Origin: Promethearchaeota archaeon
GTDB lineage: Archaea; Asgardarchaeota; Lokiarchaeia; Sigyniarchaeales; SOKP01
DNA length: 64,000 nt
Reading direction: 5' to 3'
Assembly: GCA_030606485.1 (NCBI GenBank)
Contig: JAUWGH010000003.1
Span: forward strand, 404,548-468,547
The position numbers and the translations under genes are program-made. The notes under the pieces are model-generated. The model saw only the letters and a program-made list of their open reading frames with translations. It had not been told where the DNA came from and did not search any database. This document shows, in pieces, positions 25,553-34,365 of the stretch; the first letter of the stretch is position 1, and each line of letters opens with the position of its first letter.

Positions 25553-25612
25553 TACTCTAAATTAAACGGTTTTTTTTAACTTCGATATAAAATCTTTTTT
25601 TCCCATATCACA
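25553..25612 (-). pseudogene. Decayed fragment of the crotonase gene's 3' end
   Basis: On the minus strand this reads GKKDFISKLKK and then loses frame. It matches GKESFISKFKK near the C-terminus of the intact crotonase at 26171-26959. At the DNA level TCTAAATTAAAC, GATATAAA and the T-rich blocks between are shared. It is the relic that a tandem duplication of small gene plus crotonase end would leave. Confidence 0.55.
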
Positions 25613-25717
25613 CTATAGATTATACTAATTCTAAAAGAAATTGATGGAAGTGAATAACTTTTAATCTTTTACAGCTACAATTCTTATTTCTTTTATGTTT
25701 TTTTGATAATATTGTAA

Positions 25718-25732
25718 CAATTTTTATATAAA
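25718..25732 (+). promoter_or_regulatory. TATA-like box of the second 100-residue gene
   Basis: CAATTTTTATATAAA lies about 80 bp before the ATG at 25809, the same distance as for copy 1. Confidence 0.4.
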
Positions 25733-25808
25733 CAAAAAGAAAAAGTAATTTGGATCTTGAATCCATTTTTATAAAAAAAAAATACATTAAAAGAGGTAAA
25801 AGTGAGTT

Positions 25809-26111
25809 ATGGCATATATATTAATTACTTCTACATATCCTCCTCATAAAACGATGGAATTAGCGAAATTATATACTTCAGGAAAACAACCAAAATATCC
25901 AGATTTTGTAAAACGTCTCCATCGATTCGTAGTGATGGATAATGATGTTAAGGGCTACGCCCTATATGAGGTTCCAGATGATAAGATCATTGATGGAGGG
26001 AAGGCAATAGCAAAACGACAAGCTGTTTATTCCACTATTGAAGGATATAAATATAGAGCAGAACTTTTAATGACAGCGGAAGATGCGTTAGAAGTAGCAG
26101 GACTAGGTTAA
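25809..26111 (+). CDS. Small alpha/beta protein of unknown function, tandem copy 2
   Basis: A protein of 100 residues, the duplicate of the product at 25185. Kept features are the opening strand (ILITSTYPP), YTSGKQPKYPDFVKRLHRFVV, GYALYEVPDD, KAIAKRQAVY and the end ALEVAGLG. No cysteines, signal peptide or membrane segment are present, so it should be cytoplasmic. Keeping two intact copies with full leaders argues for function. Convergent to a crotonase and near SCP2 genes, it may bind or convert a small hydrophobic or acyl compound, but this is inference from context only. Confidence 0.82.
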   Translation: MAYILITSTYPPHKTMELAKLYTSGKQPKYPDFVKRLHRFVVMDNDVKGYALYEVPDDKIIDGGKAIAKRQAVYSTIEGYKYRAELLMTAEDALEVAGLG

Positions 26112-26170
26112 CCTTCCAATAAAACTAATGGGACTAAAATTTAATATAAAAATTTTAAATTCATTTTTTT

Positions 26171-26959
26171 TTATTCTTCTTCTTCTAAATTAAACTCTTT
26201 TTTAAATTTAGATATAAAGCTTTCTTTTCCAATTTCAAACCAGTTGCTGCAATAATTCTCCATTTTATAGGCTTCATCATAAGGTTTTTCCCAGACATGA
26301 TTTGCACAAAGTCTTATACCATTAATTACCGCCTGATTTCTTGAAGCAAGAAATTTTGCCTTTTCCATAGCGACTGCCATTAATTCATCCATGGTATTCA
26401 CAAGCTCATCTATTAATCCAAAATTTAAAGCTTGTTCTGGCGTAATCTTTTCACCCCACATTAGTATCTTTTTTGTCAATAACGGACCTATCGTGCGAAC
26501 CATCTGAGTTATACAGCCTGTTCCAGGAAAAACGTTTATAAGAATTTCTGGCATTTGGTAATAACCTTCATTAAGTGCAACTCTATAATCGCAAAACAGA
26601 GGTATTTCAAGACCTCCACCTAATGCCCTACCATTAATTGCTGCAATAACTGGTTTCCCATTTAGAAGAATGCGAACAACTTCAGCCAATAATCTTTCAA
26701 GATTTTTTGCAACTGAAATATCCTTACCGCTTGCACTGGCGACGTCAATTCCAGTAGAAAAATTTTTTCCATTGGCTGTCAAAATAATTGCTCGAATACG
26801 CTTATTATTTTGGCAATAAAGGAGTACTTTCTTATAATTCTCTAATTGTTCTACATCAAAAGCATTTGAACGCTCAATTTTATTTAATGTTATAATTCCA
26901 ATGCGATTTTTTACTTTAAATTCAATAAAGCGACCAAAATTAATTTCATTATCTGCCAT
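26171..26959 (-). CDS. Enoyl-CoA hydratase/isomerase family protein
   Basis: A protein of 262 residues. GKNFSTGIDVAS is the first oxyanion-hole segment and NGRALGGGLEIPLFCD the second, with Glu118 at the first catalytic position. YQMPEILINVFPGTG keeps the second catalytic Glu138. Both acids present, it is competent to hydrate trans-enoyl-CoA in a beta-oxidation-like path. The C-terminus ends in four Glu. Its 3' end was partly copied into the spacer at 25553. It lies downstream of TrmO and two SCP2 genes on the same strand, about 85 bp from TrmO, and might share their transcript. Confidence 0.9.
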   Translation of the reverse strand: MADNEINFGRFIEFKVKNRIGIITLNKIERSNAFDVEQLENYKKVLLYCQNNKRIRAIILTANGKNFSTGIDVASASGKDISVAKNLERLLAEVVRILLNGKPVIAAINGRALGGGLEIPLFCDYRVALNEGYYQMPEILINVFPGTGCITQMVRTIGPLLTKKILMWGEKITPEQALNFGLIDELVNTMDELMAVAMEKAKFLASRNQAVINGIRLCANHVWEKPYDEAYKMENYCSNWFEIGKESFISKFKKEFNLEEEE

Positions 26960-27044
26960 TTTTCTAAAAAATATATTAATTTTAAATTGAAAATTGATAT
27001 CTTTTAATATTTAATATTTATAGAATTTATCATTTTATTTGTTT

Positions 27045-27488
27045 TCAAAATTTTCCTTTTATCCAGCCTATTTTATCGGTTTCTCTATTATCAATAGATG
27101 GAATGAAAGGTTTTATATCTAAAACAGGGGTTCCATCAATTAAATCAAGATTCTCAACATAGATTAAATTCTTTTCAATTTTTTCCAATTTAAAAACCGA
27201 AAATCCTATTGGATTTGGCCTGTAGGGAGACCTTATTGCAAAGATCCCATGTTTAGTATTATCCCAATGGGTTCTCGATTGAAGGTGCACTGGGGGTTTT
27301 ACCAAGTGAAAATAAGATAAACACATTATGTATTCAAAACCTTCCAAATCTTTCAGACCATCTTTAAATTCTTCAAAAACTTCTATCTTTCCCTTTGCTT
27401 TAGAAAATTTAGGTTGAACGGGAACATTTCCATATGATTTGAAGGGAGAATGAATTTTTCCAATAGGTTTAAACTCTACTTCTACCAT
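27045..27488 (-). CDS. trmO: TrmO-type tRNA t6A37 N6-methyltransferase (UPF0066)
   Basis: A protein of 147 residues. The family opening FKPIGKIHSPF, the core YFHLVKPPVHLQSRTHW, the hallmark GIFAIRSPYRPNPIGFS and the end DGTPVLDIKPFIPSID are all present. TrmO uses S-adenosylmethionine to methylate N6-threonylcarbamoyladenosine in tRNA. Some archaeal members of this family have unknown substrates. The start codon is 24 bp after the SCP2 gene at 27513 on the same strand, so it is probably carried in that operon without functional link. Confidence 0.88.
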   Translation of the reverse strand: MVEVEFKPIGKIHSPFKSYGNVPVQPKFSKAKGKIEVFEEFKDGLKDLEGFEYIMCLSYFHLVKPPVHLQSRTHWDNTKHGIFAIRSPYRPNPIGFSVFKLEKIEKNLIYVENLDLIDGTPVLDIKPFIPSIDNRETDKIGWIKGKF

Positions 27489-27512
27489 AATAATCGATAT
27501 TTATAAATCATA

Positions 27513-27902
27513 TTAGCCCTCTATAAGAGGTTTTAGATAATCCATAATATATTCTGCTAGAGAATTATATGTCATAGTCAATAGTAGATTCCCCTCAATT
27601 TGCAGTACTCCACTCATATAAGCAGAGGTTCCATCTAATTCTCCGGTAAAGAAATCTTTAGCTACATCAAGATCCCTAATTGTCATCGTGACATCTGGAT
27701 CTTCAATTTCTTTATCAATCACCCATGAATATTTTTCATCTTTAAAAACTTGGTACCCTGTAAAATTTCCAATTTTCCATTGTATTTTTGCTTCAAAACC
27801 TTTCATTTCCTCTTGAAGTTCCTCATCAACTTTAACAATTTCATCTAAACTTTTTAACATTAAATAAAATAGCATTTTAACCTGAAACTCTTTTTTATCC
27901 AT
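27513..27902 (-). CDS. SCP2 sterol-carrier-domain protein
   Basis: A protein of 129 residues, a stand-alone SCP2 domain: helix LFYLMLKSLDEIVKVDEELQ, strands AKIQWKIGNFTGYQVF, strand PDVTMTIRDLDVAKDFFTG, then GVLQIEGNLLLTMTYNSLAEYI. The IEGN/IEGD turn is the family marker. It would bind a hydrophobic ligand such as an acyl-CoA or isoprenoid. It lies 11 bp downstream of a second SCP2 gene (27914) with similar length and layout, so these are tandem paralogues. The TetR-type gene upstream on the same strand may control them (inference). Confidence 0.82.
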   Translation of the reverse strand: MDKKEFQVKMLFYLMLKSLDEIVKVDEELQEEMKGFEAKIQWKIGNFTGYQVFKDEKYSWVIDKEIEDPDVTMTIRDLDVAKDFFTGELDGTSAYMSGVLQIEGNLLLTMTYNSLAEYIMDYLKPLIEG

Positions 27903-27913
27903 AAAAACACCTC

Positions 27914-28315
27914 TTATTTGGTTAAATCTCCAAGATATTCTTTTACCGTATCTAAAATAAAATTGAGTCCTTCAGCTTTTTTAATATCCCCAGAAATTTT
28001 AACTTTATCCCCCATTTTATTAAAATCTTGCTTTCCAGTTAGTATTTTTATTGCAACTTCAGCATCACTAATTTCAAAAGTTATAGTGGGATTTATTGGC
28101 GCTGTTCCTTCAGAACCATTAATATCTCCATCTTTTATTTCAGTATAAAATGAGATATCATCTCCAACTTTCCATGCAATTAATTCGTTCAGACCCTTTA
28201 ATTTATCTTTGTAATCATCGTCAAATTTTGCAATCTCTTTCGCAGCGTAATTTATCATATTCATTAATACTTTGACACATACTTTTTGTTCTTTTGACAT
28301 TTTTATAATCTCCAA
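27914..28315 (-). CDS. SCP2 sterol-carrier-domain protein
   Basis: A protein of 133 residues. It follows the same order as its neighbour at 27513: helix VCVKVLMNMINYAAKEIAKFD, strand NELIAWKVGDDISFYTEIK, strand PTITFEISDAEVAIKILTGKQ, and KVKISGDIKKAEGLNFILD. It is the first gene of a same-strand run SCP2-SCP2-TrmO-crotonase. An AT-rich gap of 152 bp separates it from the TetR-family gene. Function is inferred only from the fold: carrying or presenting a lipophilic substrate. Confidence 0.82.
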   Translation of the reverse strand: MEIIKMSKEQKVCVKVLMNMINYAAKEIAKFDDDYKDKLKGLNELIAWKVGDDISFYTEIKDGDINGSEGTAPINPTITFEISDAEVAIKILTGKQDFNKMGDKVKISGDIKKAEGLNFILDTVKEYLGDLTK

Positions 28316-28467
28316 TCTATTTTTAATTAACTTAAATAATAATTTGAATTGTTATTATAAAAAAATTATATCAATTTGAAAATTTAAAAATTAAATAATG
28401 CAGAAAAATCTAATGTAATAACTTTTTAGAAGATTATCCTTGGTAGTATTAAACTAAATTATTTATT

Positions 28468-29145
28468 TCATAAAACGTTTTTCTCCAATAAATCTCTAAT
28501 TTGTTCTAAAGCAAATTTTCTATATTCTTTAGCAGATATAATATAAGATTCCAATTTTATTGGTTCTGTAATATTTTCACGTAATTTAAGATCAGCCTCT
28601 ACTTTCGCCGCTCCAAGAAGCACCCCATATATATAAAATAAACGTTCAATAGCTTCAGTTTTAATTATTTTTTTAGCAATTACAGCTTTTTCCACAATAA
28701 CTGAGATGTATTTCATTATTTGAAATGGTTTATAATTTTTCTCTAGAGGACCAATTTTATTGGAAGGTGGAGCAGAAATTAAAAACATCATTGCAAATCG
28801 ATTAAAATCAACGCTTGCAAATTCCAAGAAAAATTCTGCTATTTTAAAAAATAGGTCAGTATAGGAACCTTGATAATCGCCTATTAATCTATTTAGCCCA
28901 TCTTGAAATTCTCCATAATATTTTTTCCTAATAGCAATCCAAAGTTCTCTTTTACTCTGTACGTAATTATATACATTTGTTTGAGACATGTTTAAGAGTT
29001 TTGCTAAGGCTCGAAGACTAAATCCATGAGAGCCGTATTTAACAAATAAATCCTTTCCAGCTTCTAGAATTTTATTAAATTGCTCCGCCTTTTTCTCTGG
29101 CGCTCGTGCTCTTGGAATTATTTTTTTCTTTTTACTTTTTTCCAT
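28468..29145 (-). CDS. TetR/AcrR-family transcriptional regulator
   Basis: A protein of 225 residues. After a Lys/Arg-rich start, residues 25-70 form the TetR helix-turn-helix (ILEAGKDLFVKYGSHGFSLR, then LAKLLNMSQTNVYNYVQSK). The rest is the all-helical ligand-binding and dimerisation domain, which differs too much between members to predict the ligand. TetR regulators near crotonases and acyl-CoA genes often sense acyl-CoA. Targets here may be its own operon side (SCP2 genes) or the divergent transporter at 29480; the gap between carries two perfect inverted repeats. Confidence 0.87.
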   Translation of the reverse strand: MEKSKKKKIIPRARAPEKKAEQFNKILEAGKDLFVKYGSHGFSLRALAKLLNMSQTNVYNYVQSKRELWIAIRKKYYGEFQDGLNRLIGDYQGSYTDLFFKIAEFFLEFASVDFNRFAMMFLISAPPSNKIGPLEKNYKPFQIMKYISVIVEKAVIAKKIIKTEAIERLFYIYGVLLGAAKVEADLKLRENITEPIKLESYIISAKEYRKFALEQIRDLLEKNVL

Positions 29146-29306
29146 TATGTTTATCTAATTTTTTAAATAATTTATAATTCAAAGTTTAAATTTCTGAATA
29201 TTATGATTATTAGATCGATTAATTTTTATATTTATATATTTTGATGAATGAGCATATTTCATTTAAATTTTTATTGAATTATCTTCCTATATTCATAATA
29301 TCTCTT

Positions 29307-29327
29307 ACTGGGAAAGTTTTTCCCAGT
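29307..29327. promoter_or_regulatory. Inverted repeat, 9-bp arms
   Basis: ACTGGGAAA and TTTCCCAGT flank GTT. It is unusually GC-containing for its surroundings, which makes chance less likely. It could be an operator for the adjacent TetR-type protein or a hairpin. Confidence 0.45.
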
Positions 29328-29372
29328 TAAGCTATTTGTTTGAAATTAAACATTTAAATATAAGTTAGTATC

Positions 29373-29387
29373 GTTAATTAAATTAAC
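29373..29387. promoter_or_regulatory. Inverted repeat, 7-1-7, upstream of the transporter TATA box
   Basis: GTTAATTAAATTAAC is a perfect inverted repeat around a single A. Outer GTTAGT and ACTAAC lie on either side. It sits about 25 bp before the TATA-like box. Confidence 0.4.
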
Positions 29388-29479
29388 TAACATAGATCAT
29401 TTAATTAAATCTTTATAAAAAAAAAATATAGAAATTAATTTTTAAAAAGAAATTGAAAACAATATGGAGTGAAAGGATT

Positions 29480-30922
29480 ATGACAGAATCTACAAAAATG
29501 AGGTATTCTGAAAAAATTACTAATAAGAAAATTATTTTATTTACATTAAGTGGACCAATCAGCGGACTTTTGTTTGGAATGTGGGGGAATATTCAGTTTT
29601 TTGCGGCATCGGTGCTTTTAATACCACAAGCTGTAATTACTGTGATTTACCTTATTTACTCAATAGTTGATAGCATCAATGATCCATTATTAGGTTATCT
29701 TAGTGATCGATCCAAAAGATTTACAGCAAAATTTGGAAAGCGTTTTCCATGGATTATGATTGGGGCTATTATAAGTCCGATTTTACTCATTTTATGTTTC
29801 ATTCAAGTCGCTCAAATTAATGTTGATGAATCCGGTCAAGTGCTAAATCCTGAAGCAGTTTTAATAGCCTCTATATGGTTATGCGTTATAATGGTTATTT
29901 ACGAAACATTTCGCACATTACATGAAATAAGCCATACATCTTTGTTCCCGGATTTATTCCGAGAAGAGAACCAACGAAGGAAAGTTAGTGGAATTGGAGG
30001 GATTGTAGGTGGAATAACCTCGATTTTATCTGCTATTTTGATTCCATTATTTATAGCAAGTCTAGGAGGGGCAACTAGCCTAACTGCTTATTTGTTTACT
30101 ACAATAATAATCATTATTGTTGTTTATTTATTGATTTTCCCCTATAATTTAGGTGTTCGTGAAACGGATAAGATGAAAGCATTTCGAGTAAAATTAGATG
30201 ATTCAGGAAAAGGTACTTCTCCAGTGAAAGAAGTAGTGATTCGTATATTTAGAGATAAAAATTGGATGGCTATAGTAATTACGAATTTCTGCTGGGCTAT
30301 AGCTGGAGCTTGCATGTTGTACGGTTTAAACTTTTTTATCTTACATAATTTAGGATTGGGCATAGAATCTACCATTTTACCAGGACTATTTCATATTATC
30401 GTAAGCATTATTTCAGCACCCATTTGGATGAAAGTAGCGAAAAAGATAGGTGTTAAAAAAACTTACTTAGTGAGTTTGATTTTAAATGTTATTGGTTTCC
30501 TTGCATTTTATTTTGTAACTGATATTATTGGAGTTATTATAGTGTTAGCTTATGTAGGCGTACCTACTAGTGCAAATTATGGTGTGATTATTTTTCTTGC
30601 AAAGGCTGAGGGAATTGATAACGCTGCTGTAAATTCAGGAAAACGTGAAGAAGGGAGTTACAATGGTATATTGCGAGTTTTTTCTGCATTTTCATATGCT
30701 TCTCAAACTCTAATTTTTGCATTAGTAGCAGGTATCACAGGATATAATCCAGTTCTTGAAGCTAACCAAACTCCTTTTGCCAAATGGGGGTTAAATCTCC
30801 AAATGTCACTAATCCCAATGGTTATTATCCTTATTGGCACGATTATTTTTGCACTAATGTATAAAATAAGAAAGGAAGATGCAGAAGCAAATAAAGAAAA
30901 ATTGAAAGAATTAGGGCTCTAA
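29480..30922 (+). CDS. GPH/MFS-type sugar transporter
   Basis: The protein has 480 residues from ATG 29480, which has GGAGTGA 7 nt upstream; TTG 29453 is less likely. About 12 membrane segments can be traced. The loop DSINDPLLGYLSDRSK followed by FGKRFPWIMIG matches the glycoside-pentoside-hexuronide:cation symporter signature (D-P-x-x-G-x-x-x-D-R). It would import a sugar or glycoside with a cation. Long extracellular or cytoplasmic insertions are absent. It is followed by a 16-T terminator and by convergent ribulose-phosphate epimerase. The divergent TetR-type gene may regulate it. Confidence 0.87.
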   Translation: MTESTKMRYSEKITNKKIILFTLSGPISGLLFGMWGNIQFFAASVLLIPQAVITVIYLIYSIVDSINDPLLGYLSDRSKRFTAKFGKRFPWIMIGAIISPILLILCFIQVAQINVDESGQVLNPEAVLIASIWLCVIMVIYETFRTLHEISHTSLFPDLFREENQRRKVSGIGGIVGGITSILSAILIPLFIASLGGATSLTAYLFTTIIIIIVVYLLIFPYNLGVRETDKMKAFRVKLDDSGKGTSPVKEVVIRIFRDKNWMAIVITNFCWAIAGACMLYGLNFFILHNLGLGIESTILPGLFHIIVSIISAPIWMKVAKKIGVKKTYLVSLILNVIGFLAFYFVTDIIGVIIVLAYVGVPTSANYGVIIFLAKAEGIDNAAVNSGKREEGSYNGILRVFSAFSYASQTLIFALVAGITGYNPVLEANQTPFAKWGLNLQMSLIPMVIILIGTIIFALMYKIRKEDAEANKEKLKELGL

Positions 30923-30946
30923 ACCATCCTAAACCAAGATTTTAAA

Positions 30947-30962
30947 TTTTTTTTTTTTTTTT
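30947..30962 (+). terminator. 16-T terminator after the transporter gene
   Basis: Sixteen consecutive T follow the stop codon by 25 bp and precede the end of the convergent epimerase gene. It is the longest T-run noted in the window. Confidence 0.55.
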
Positions 30963-30978
30963 CAATATATATAAAAAT

Positions 30979-31611
30979 TTACCTTTTCTTTAATTCCTTT
31001 ATTACCTTATTAGGGTTTTTAGTATTAATTATTGCACTAGCAGAAATTAAAATATCAGCTTCTGATAATTTTTTTGAACTTTCTAAATTTATCCCCCCAT
31101 CTACCCTTATTTCTATTTGGTATTTCTCCTTATATTTTGCAATCTTTTTTAATCGATCTACGGTGGATTCTATAAATTTTTGGCCAGAAAACCCAGGACT
31201 TACTCCTAAAATCAAAATTGTATCAATTATCGGGAGATATTTTTCTAATTTGTGAATCTCTGTGTCGGGATTGATCACCAACCCCACCTTTTTATTATGA
31301 CTCTTTACTTTCATAATTATCTCTTGAATATTTTCTTTAATTTCAATATGGAACAAGAAAACATCGATATAATCAATTATTTTATCAATATATTCGAGTG
31401 GATTCTCAACCATTAGATGTGCTTCTATAGGCAAATCAAACTCAGATTTGATTTTTTTTAAAATTTCTAGGTTAAGTTTTAAATTCGGAACAAATTTTCC
31501 ATCCATTATGTCTATATGGATAAAATCGAGTCCTTTTAAATTTTTCAAAATATCTATAGTAAAATCATCACTTGCGTGAATCGAAACGGCTACTTTCAAT
31601 TTATTTCTCAA
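30979..31611 (-). CDS. rpe: Ribulose-phosphate 3-epimerase
   Basis: A protein of 210 residues forming a TIM barrel. Motifs in order: FIHIDIMDGKFVPN with the catalytic Asp and metal ligands, IEAHLMVENP with the His ligand, FHIEI, ILGVSPGFSGQKF (phosphate loop), and IRVDGGIN with the second catalytic Asp. Rpe interconverts ribulose 5-phosphate and xylulose 5-phosphate. The common opening with SILSAD is altered to SIHASD, and the N-terminus is otherwise normal. It stands alone, between the GPH transporter and the GH94-like gene, in a carbohydrate neighbourhood. Allulose-6-phosphate epimerase is an alternative within the same family. Confidence 0.87.
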   Translation of the reverse strand: MRNKLKVAVSIHASDDFTIDILKNLKGLDFIHIDIMDGKFVPNLKLNLEILKKIKSEFDLPIEAHLMVENPLEYIDKIIDYIDVFLFHIEIKENIQEIIMKVKSHNKKVGLVINPDTEIHKLEKYLPIIDTILILGVSPGFSGQKFIESTVDRLKKIAKYKEKYQIEIRVDGGINLESSKKLSEADILISASAIINTKNPNKVIKELKKR

Positions 31612-31683
31612 TTTAGTATAATGTGAAATTAAATTTAATTAATAATATATTAATTTTTTTAAGATATTAAGGTAAATAATTAA

Positions 31684-34365
31684 ATGAAGAAAAAAATGAC
31701 AGAAAAATCATATGGTTCAGGTTATTTTGGCGAATGGATCGAAGATGAATTTGGTTTGCCTGCTTATCGATATACTTGTGATCAAATAAATGATCCTAAG
31801 GCAATTACTCCTATGAATGAAGTCTGGCGTTCTAAAACTGAACATCTTCATCAAGTAGGTAATGATCGATTAGTGGCTGTAGCGTCAAACTATGGTTATA
31901 TACAAGTAAGACAAGATGAAGGATGTCCAAAATATCTTAATGAATACGATCCTGAACATGGTCATTATGCAGGAGGGTTCGGCTATCTTACTGATGGGAA
32001 GAATCTTTTGAGTACATATTACCCTGGAAATGGAGAATCATTTAATAGAATTTTTGGATTGGGTTATATTCGAAAAACCGTGACAGGAAATGGATATGCT
32101 GCCGATTATATTGTTTTTGCGCCATTTGGTAATGATCCAATATTGATCTCCCAAGTTACAATAACAAATAATCTTGATGTCCCAACTGATCTACGCTGGA
32201 TTGAATTTTGGGGTTGTCATATGTATCAATTTTCATTAAAGGCATATACAACAACCATTTCGAAAAAAAGTAAAAAGCATCCAAGAGAGATTCGTCGAGA
32301 ATTCAGTGAGCAGTTTAAACACAGATTTACAATAATAAACGATGGTGCGGGACTTCAAGAAGAAAGATTTATTAATAATTTAAACAAAGCTAATAAGGCT
32401 CCTTACCTCGAACCAGTAGATGAAGATATTAATCCACCTATGACTTTTCTTGTTTCTTTAGATAACAAGCCAGATGGTATGAGTACTAATAGCTCGGAAT
32501 TTTTTGGTAAAGGTGGAGTCGAATCACCAGATGGACTTAAAGAGAATTTAACTTCAAAAATTAATACTTCTGGTACTGAAAGCGCTATGTTTCTTGAACA
32601 TAAGATACATTTAGAACCTGGTGCGAGACAAACTTTATATTTTGCTTATGGGTACCTCCCAGAAGGATTCAAACTCAATTCTCTTTTAAACAAATATAAA
32701 AGTAATTTATCCCAATTATGGGCAAAATCATGTGAAAGCTGGAAAAAAAATAGAATAGAATTAATTATCCCTGATGAACCATGGGTAGATCGTGAACTCA
32801 TGTGGCATAATTACTATTTACGAGGTGCTATGACATACGATAGTTTTTTTCAAGAACATATACTTTCTCAAGGGCACGTTTATCAATATATTATTGGATT
32901 TCAAGGTGCTGCTCGTGATCCCCTACAACATGCACTACCTTTCATCTATAGCAATTCAGAAATTGTTAAAAATGTTATCAGGTACACCTTAAAAACGGTA
33001 CGTAGGAGTGGTAAAATACCCTATGGAATCTGTGGTTGTGGAAAAATAATGCCCGATCTTTTTAAACCTAGTGATCTAGAAATGTGGCTACTATGGTTGG
33101 TTAGTGAATATATTCTTGCGACACGGGATATAAATTTTCTTGAGGAAGAAATTCCTACATATCCTATTTATGGCCCTAAAGCAGATAAAGTTAAAGTACG
33201 AGATTTACTGGTACGATGTTACAAACATTTTGTTGATAAAACAGGAACTGGTCATTATGGGCTTCAACGTTTATCTAATGGTGATTGGAACGATGCTGTT
33301 GTTGTTGGTCACATCCCCCCTGAAAAACATAGAGAGATTCAAAAACATGGCGAAAGTGTATTAAATGCTGCCATGGCAGTTTTCACTCTTAGAATATATG
33401 CTGAAATGCTGAATTTTATAGGTGACAAAGAGATGGCAGAAAAAGCACTTAAGTATTCTGATGCTCAACGTGAGGCAGTTCGCTCTCAATGGGCTGGAAA
33501 ATGGTTTAAACGAGCATGGCTCACAGAAGAAATTGGATGGATTGGGGAAGATCAAATGTGGCTGGAACCTCAACCTTGGGCTATTATTGGAGGAGCCATA
33601 AACCAAGAACGGAGAGAGCTTTTAGTTCATTCAATTGATGAATTAGTACGACAACCTTCAAAGATTGGTGCTAGACTCCATAGTAAAGGGCTTGAAGGAG
33701 TTGGAGATAAAGGACAGGGAGTAAATGGTGGAGTATGGGCGTCGATAAATGGTACATTGATATGGGCTTTATCATTAGTGGATGGAGATATGGCATGGGA
33801 TGAATGGAAAAAAAATACACTTGCCATTCATGCAGAAAGCTACCCTGAAGTGTGGTATGGAATATGGAGTGGCCCTGATACATATAATTCAAATTTATCT
33901 AAGTATCCGGGTCAAACTGTTTTTGAAGAGGCTCTAATCACTAAAGATTCAAAAAAAGATGAGGAGGAAATTGTTTGGAGTGTAGGATTGGGTTGGACTG
34001 ATTTCCCAGTATTTAATTTACATCCTCATGCTTGGCCATTATATAGTGTAACTAAATTGATTGGTATACAATTTACCAAGGAAGGTTTAGAATTAACACC
34101 GACCTTACCTAAGGACGAATATAAATTCTCATCACCACTTTTAGGATTCGAGAAATCAAAAGAAGGATACTCAGGATGGTACTCACCTAATGTTGCTGGA
34201 ACTTGGAGAATTAGCTTGAAACTTAATAAAGATGAATTAAAGATTTATAATACCATAAAGATTAATAGAAAAGAGGAGAAAATTGTTATTGAGGGGAATA
34301 GAATTGTATGGAGTGGTAAGAGTACTCCAGATAAACCATTACGATGGATACTTAAGAAGGGGTAA
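31684..34365 (+). CDS. GH94-like glycoside phosphorylase family protein
   Basis: A protein of 893 residues with the layout of GH94: an N-terminal beta-sandwich (GYIQVRQDEG, YIVFAPFGNDPILISQVTI), a linker, then an alpha6/alpha6 barrel (FQGAARDPLQHALPFIYSN, GDWNDAVVV with the DWND motif at 534-537, GIWSGPDTYNS) and a C-terminal jelly roll. GH94 enzymes phosphorolyse beta-linked disaccharides such as cellobiose, and the Asp of the DWND region is the general acid. No signal peptide is present, as expected for a cytoplasmic phosphorylase using imported sugar from the GPH transporter. The GCG-rich lid (CGCGKIMPD) is unusual. Substrate unknown. Confidence 0.75.
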   Translation: MKKKMTEKSYGSGYFGEWIEDEFGLPAYRYTCDQINDPKAITPMNEVWRSKTEHLHQVGNDRLVAVASNYGYIQVRQDEGCPKYLNEYDPEHGHYAGGFGYLTDGKNLLSTYYPGNGESFNRIFGLGYIRKTVTGNGYAADYIVFAPFGNDPILISQVTITNNLDVPTDLRWIEFWGCHMYQFSLKAYTTTISKKSKKHPREIRREFSEQFKHRFTIINDGAGLQEERFINNLNKANKAPYLEPVDEDINPPMTFLVSLDNKPDGMSTNSSEFFGKGGVESPDGLKENLTSKINTSGTESAMFLEHKIHLEPGARQTLYFAYGYLPEGFKLNSLLNKYKSNLSQLWAKSCESWKKNRIELIIPDEPWVDRELMWHNYYLRGAMTYDSFFQEHILSQGHVYQYIIGFQGAARDPLQHALPFIYSNSEIVKNVIRYTLKTVRRSGKIPYGICGCGKIMPDLFKPSDLEMWLLWLVSEYILATRDINFLEEEIPTYPIYGPKADKVKVRDLLVRCYKHFVDKTGTGHYGLQRLSNGDWNDAVVVGHIPPEKHREIQKHGESVLNAAMAVFTLRIYAEMLNFIGDKEMAEKALKYSDAQREAVRSQWAGKWFKRAWLTEEIGWIGEDQMWLEPQPWAIIGGAINQERRELLVHSIDELVRQPSKIGARLHSKGLEGVGDKGQGVNGGVWASINGTLIWALSLVDGDMAWDEWKKNTLAIHAESYPEVWYGIWSGPDTYNSNLSKYPGQTVFEEALITKDSKKDEEEIVWSVGLGWTDFPVFNLHPHAWPLYSVTKLIGIQFTKEGLELTPTLPKDEYKFSSPLLGFEKSKEGYSGWYSPNVAGTWRISLKLNKDELKIYNTIKINRKEEKIVIEGNRIVWSGKSTPDKPLRWILKKG

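Larger units (their letters stand above)
25488..25808. other. 321-bp spacer between the tandem copies
   Basis: No intact gene is present. The left part aligns with the 3' flank of copy 2 and runs into a decayed copy of the end of the neighbouring crotonase gene. The right part carries a TATA-like box for copy 2 at 25720-25731 and its leader. Confidence 0.6.
29146..29452. other. 307-bp divergent region between TetR-type gene and transporter
   Basis: No gene is present. It contains two perfect inverted repeats (29307-29327 and 29373-29387) and a TATA-like CTTTATAAAAAA at about 29411-29422 facing the transporter. Confidence 0.55.
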
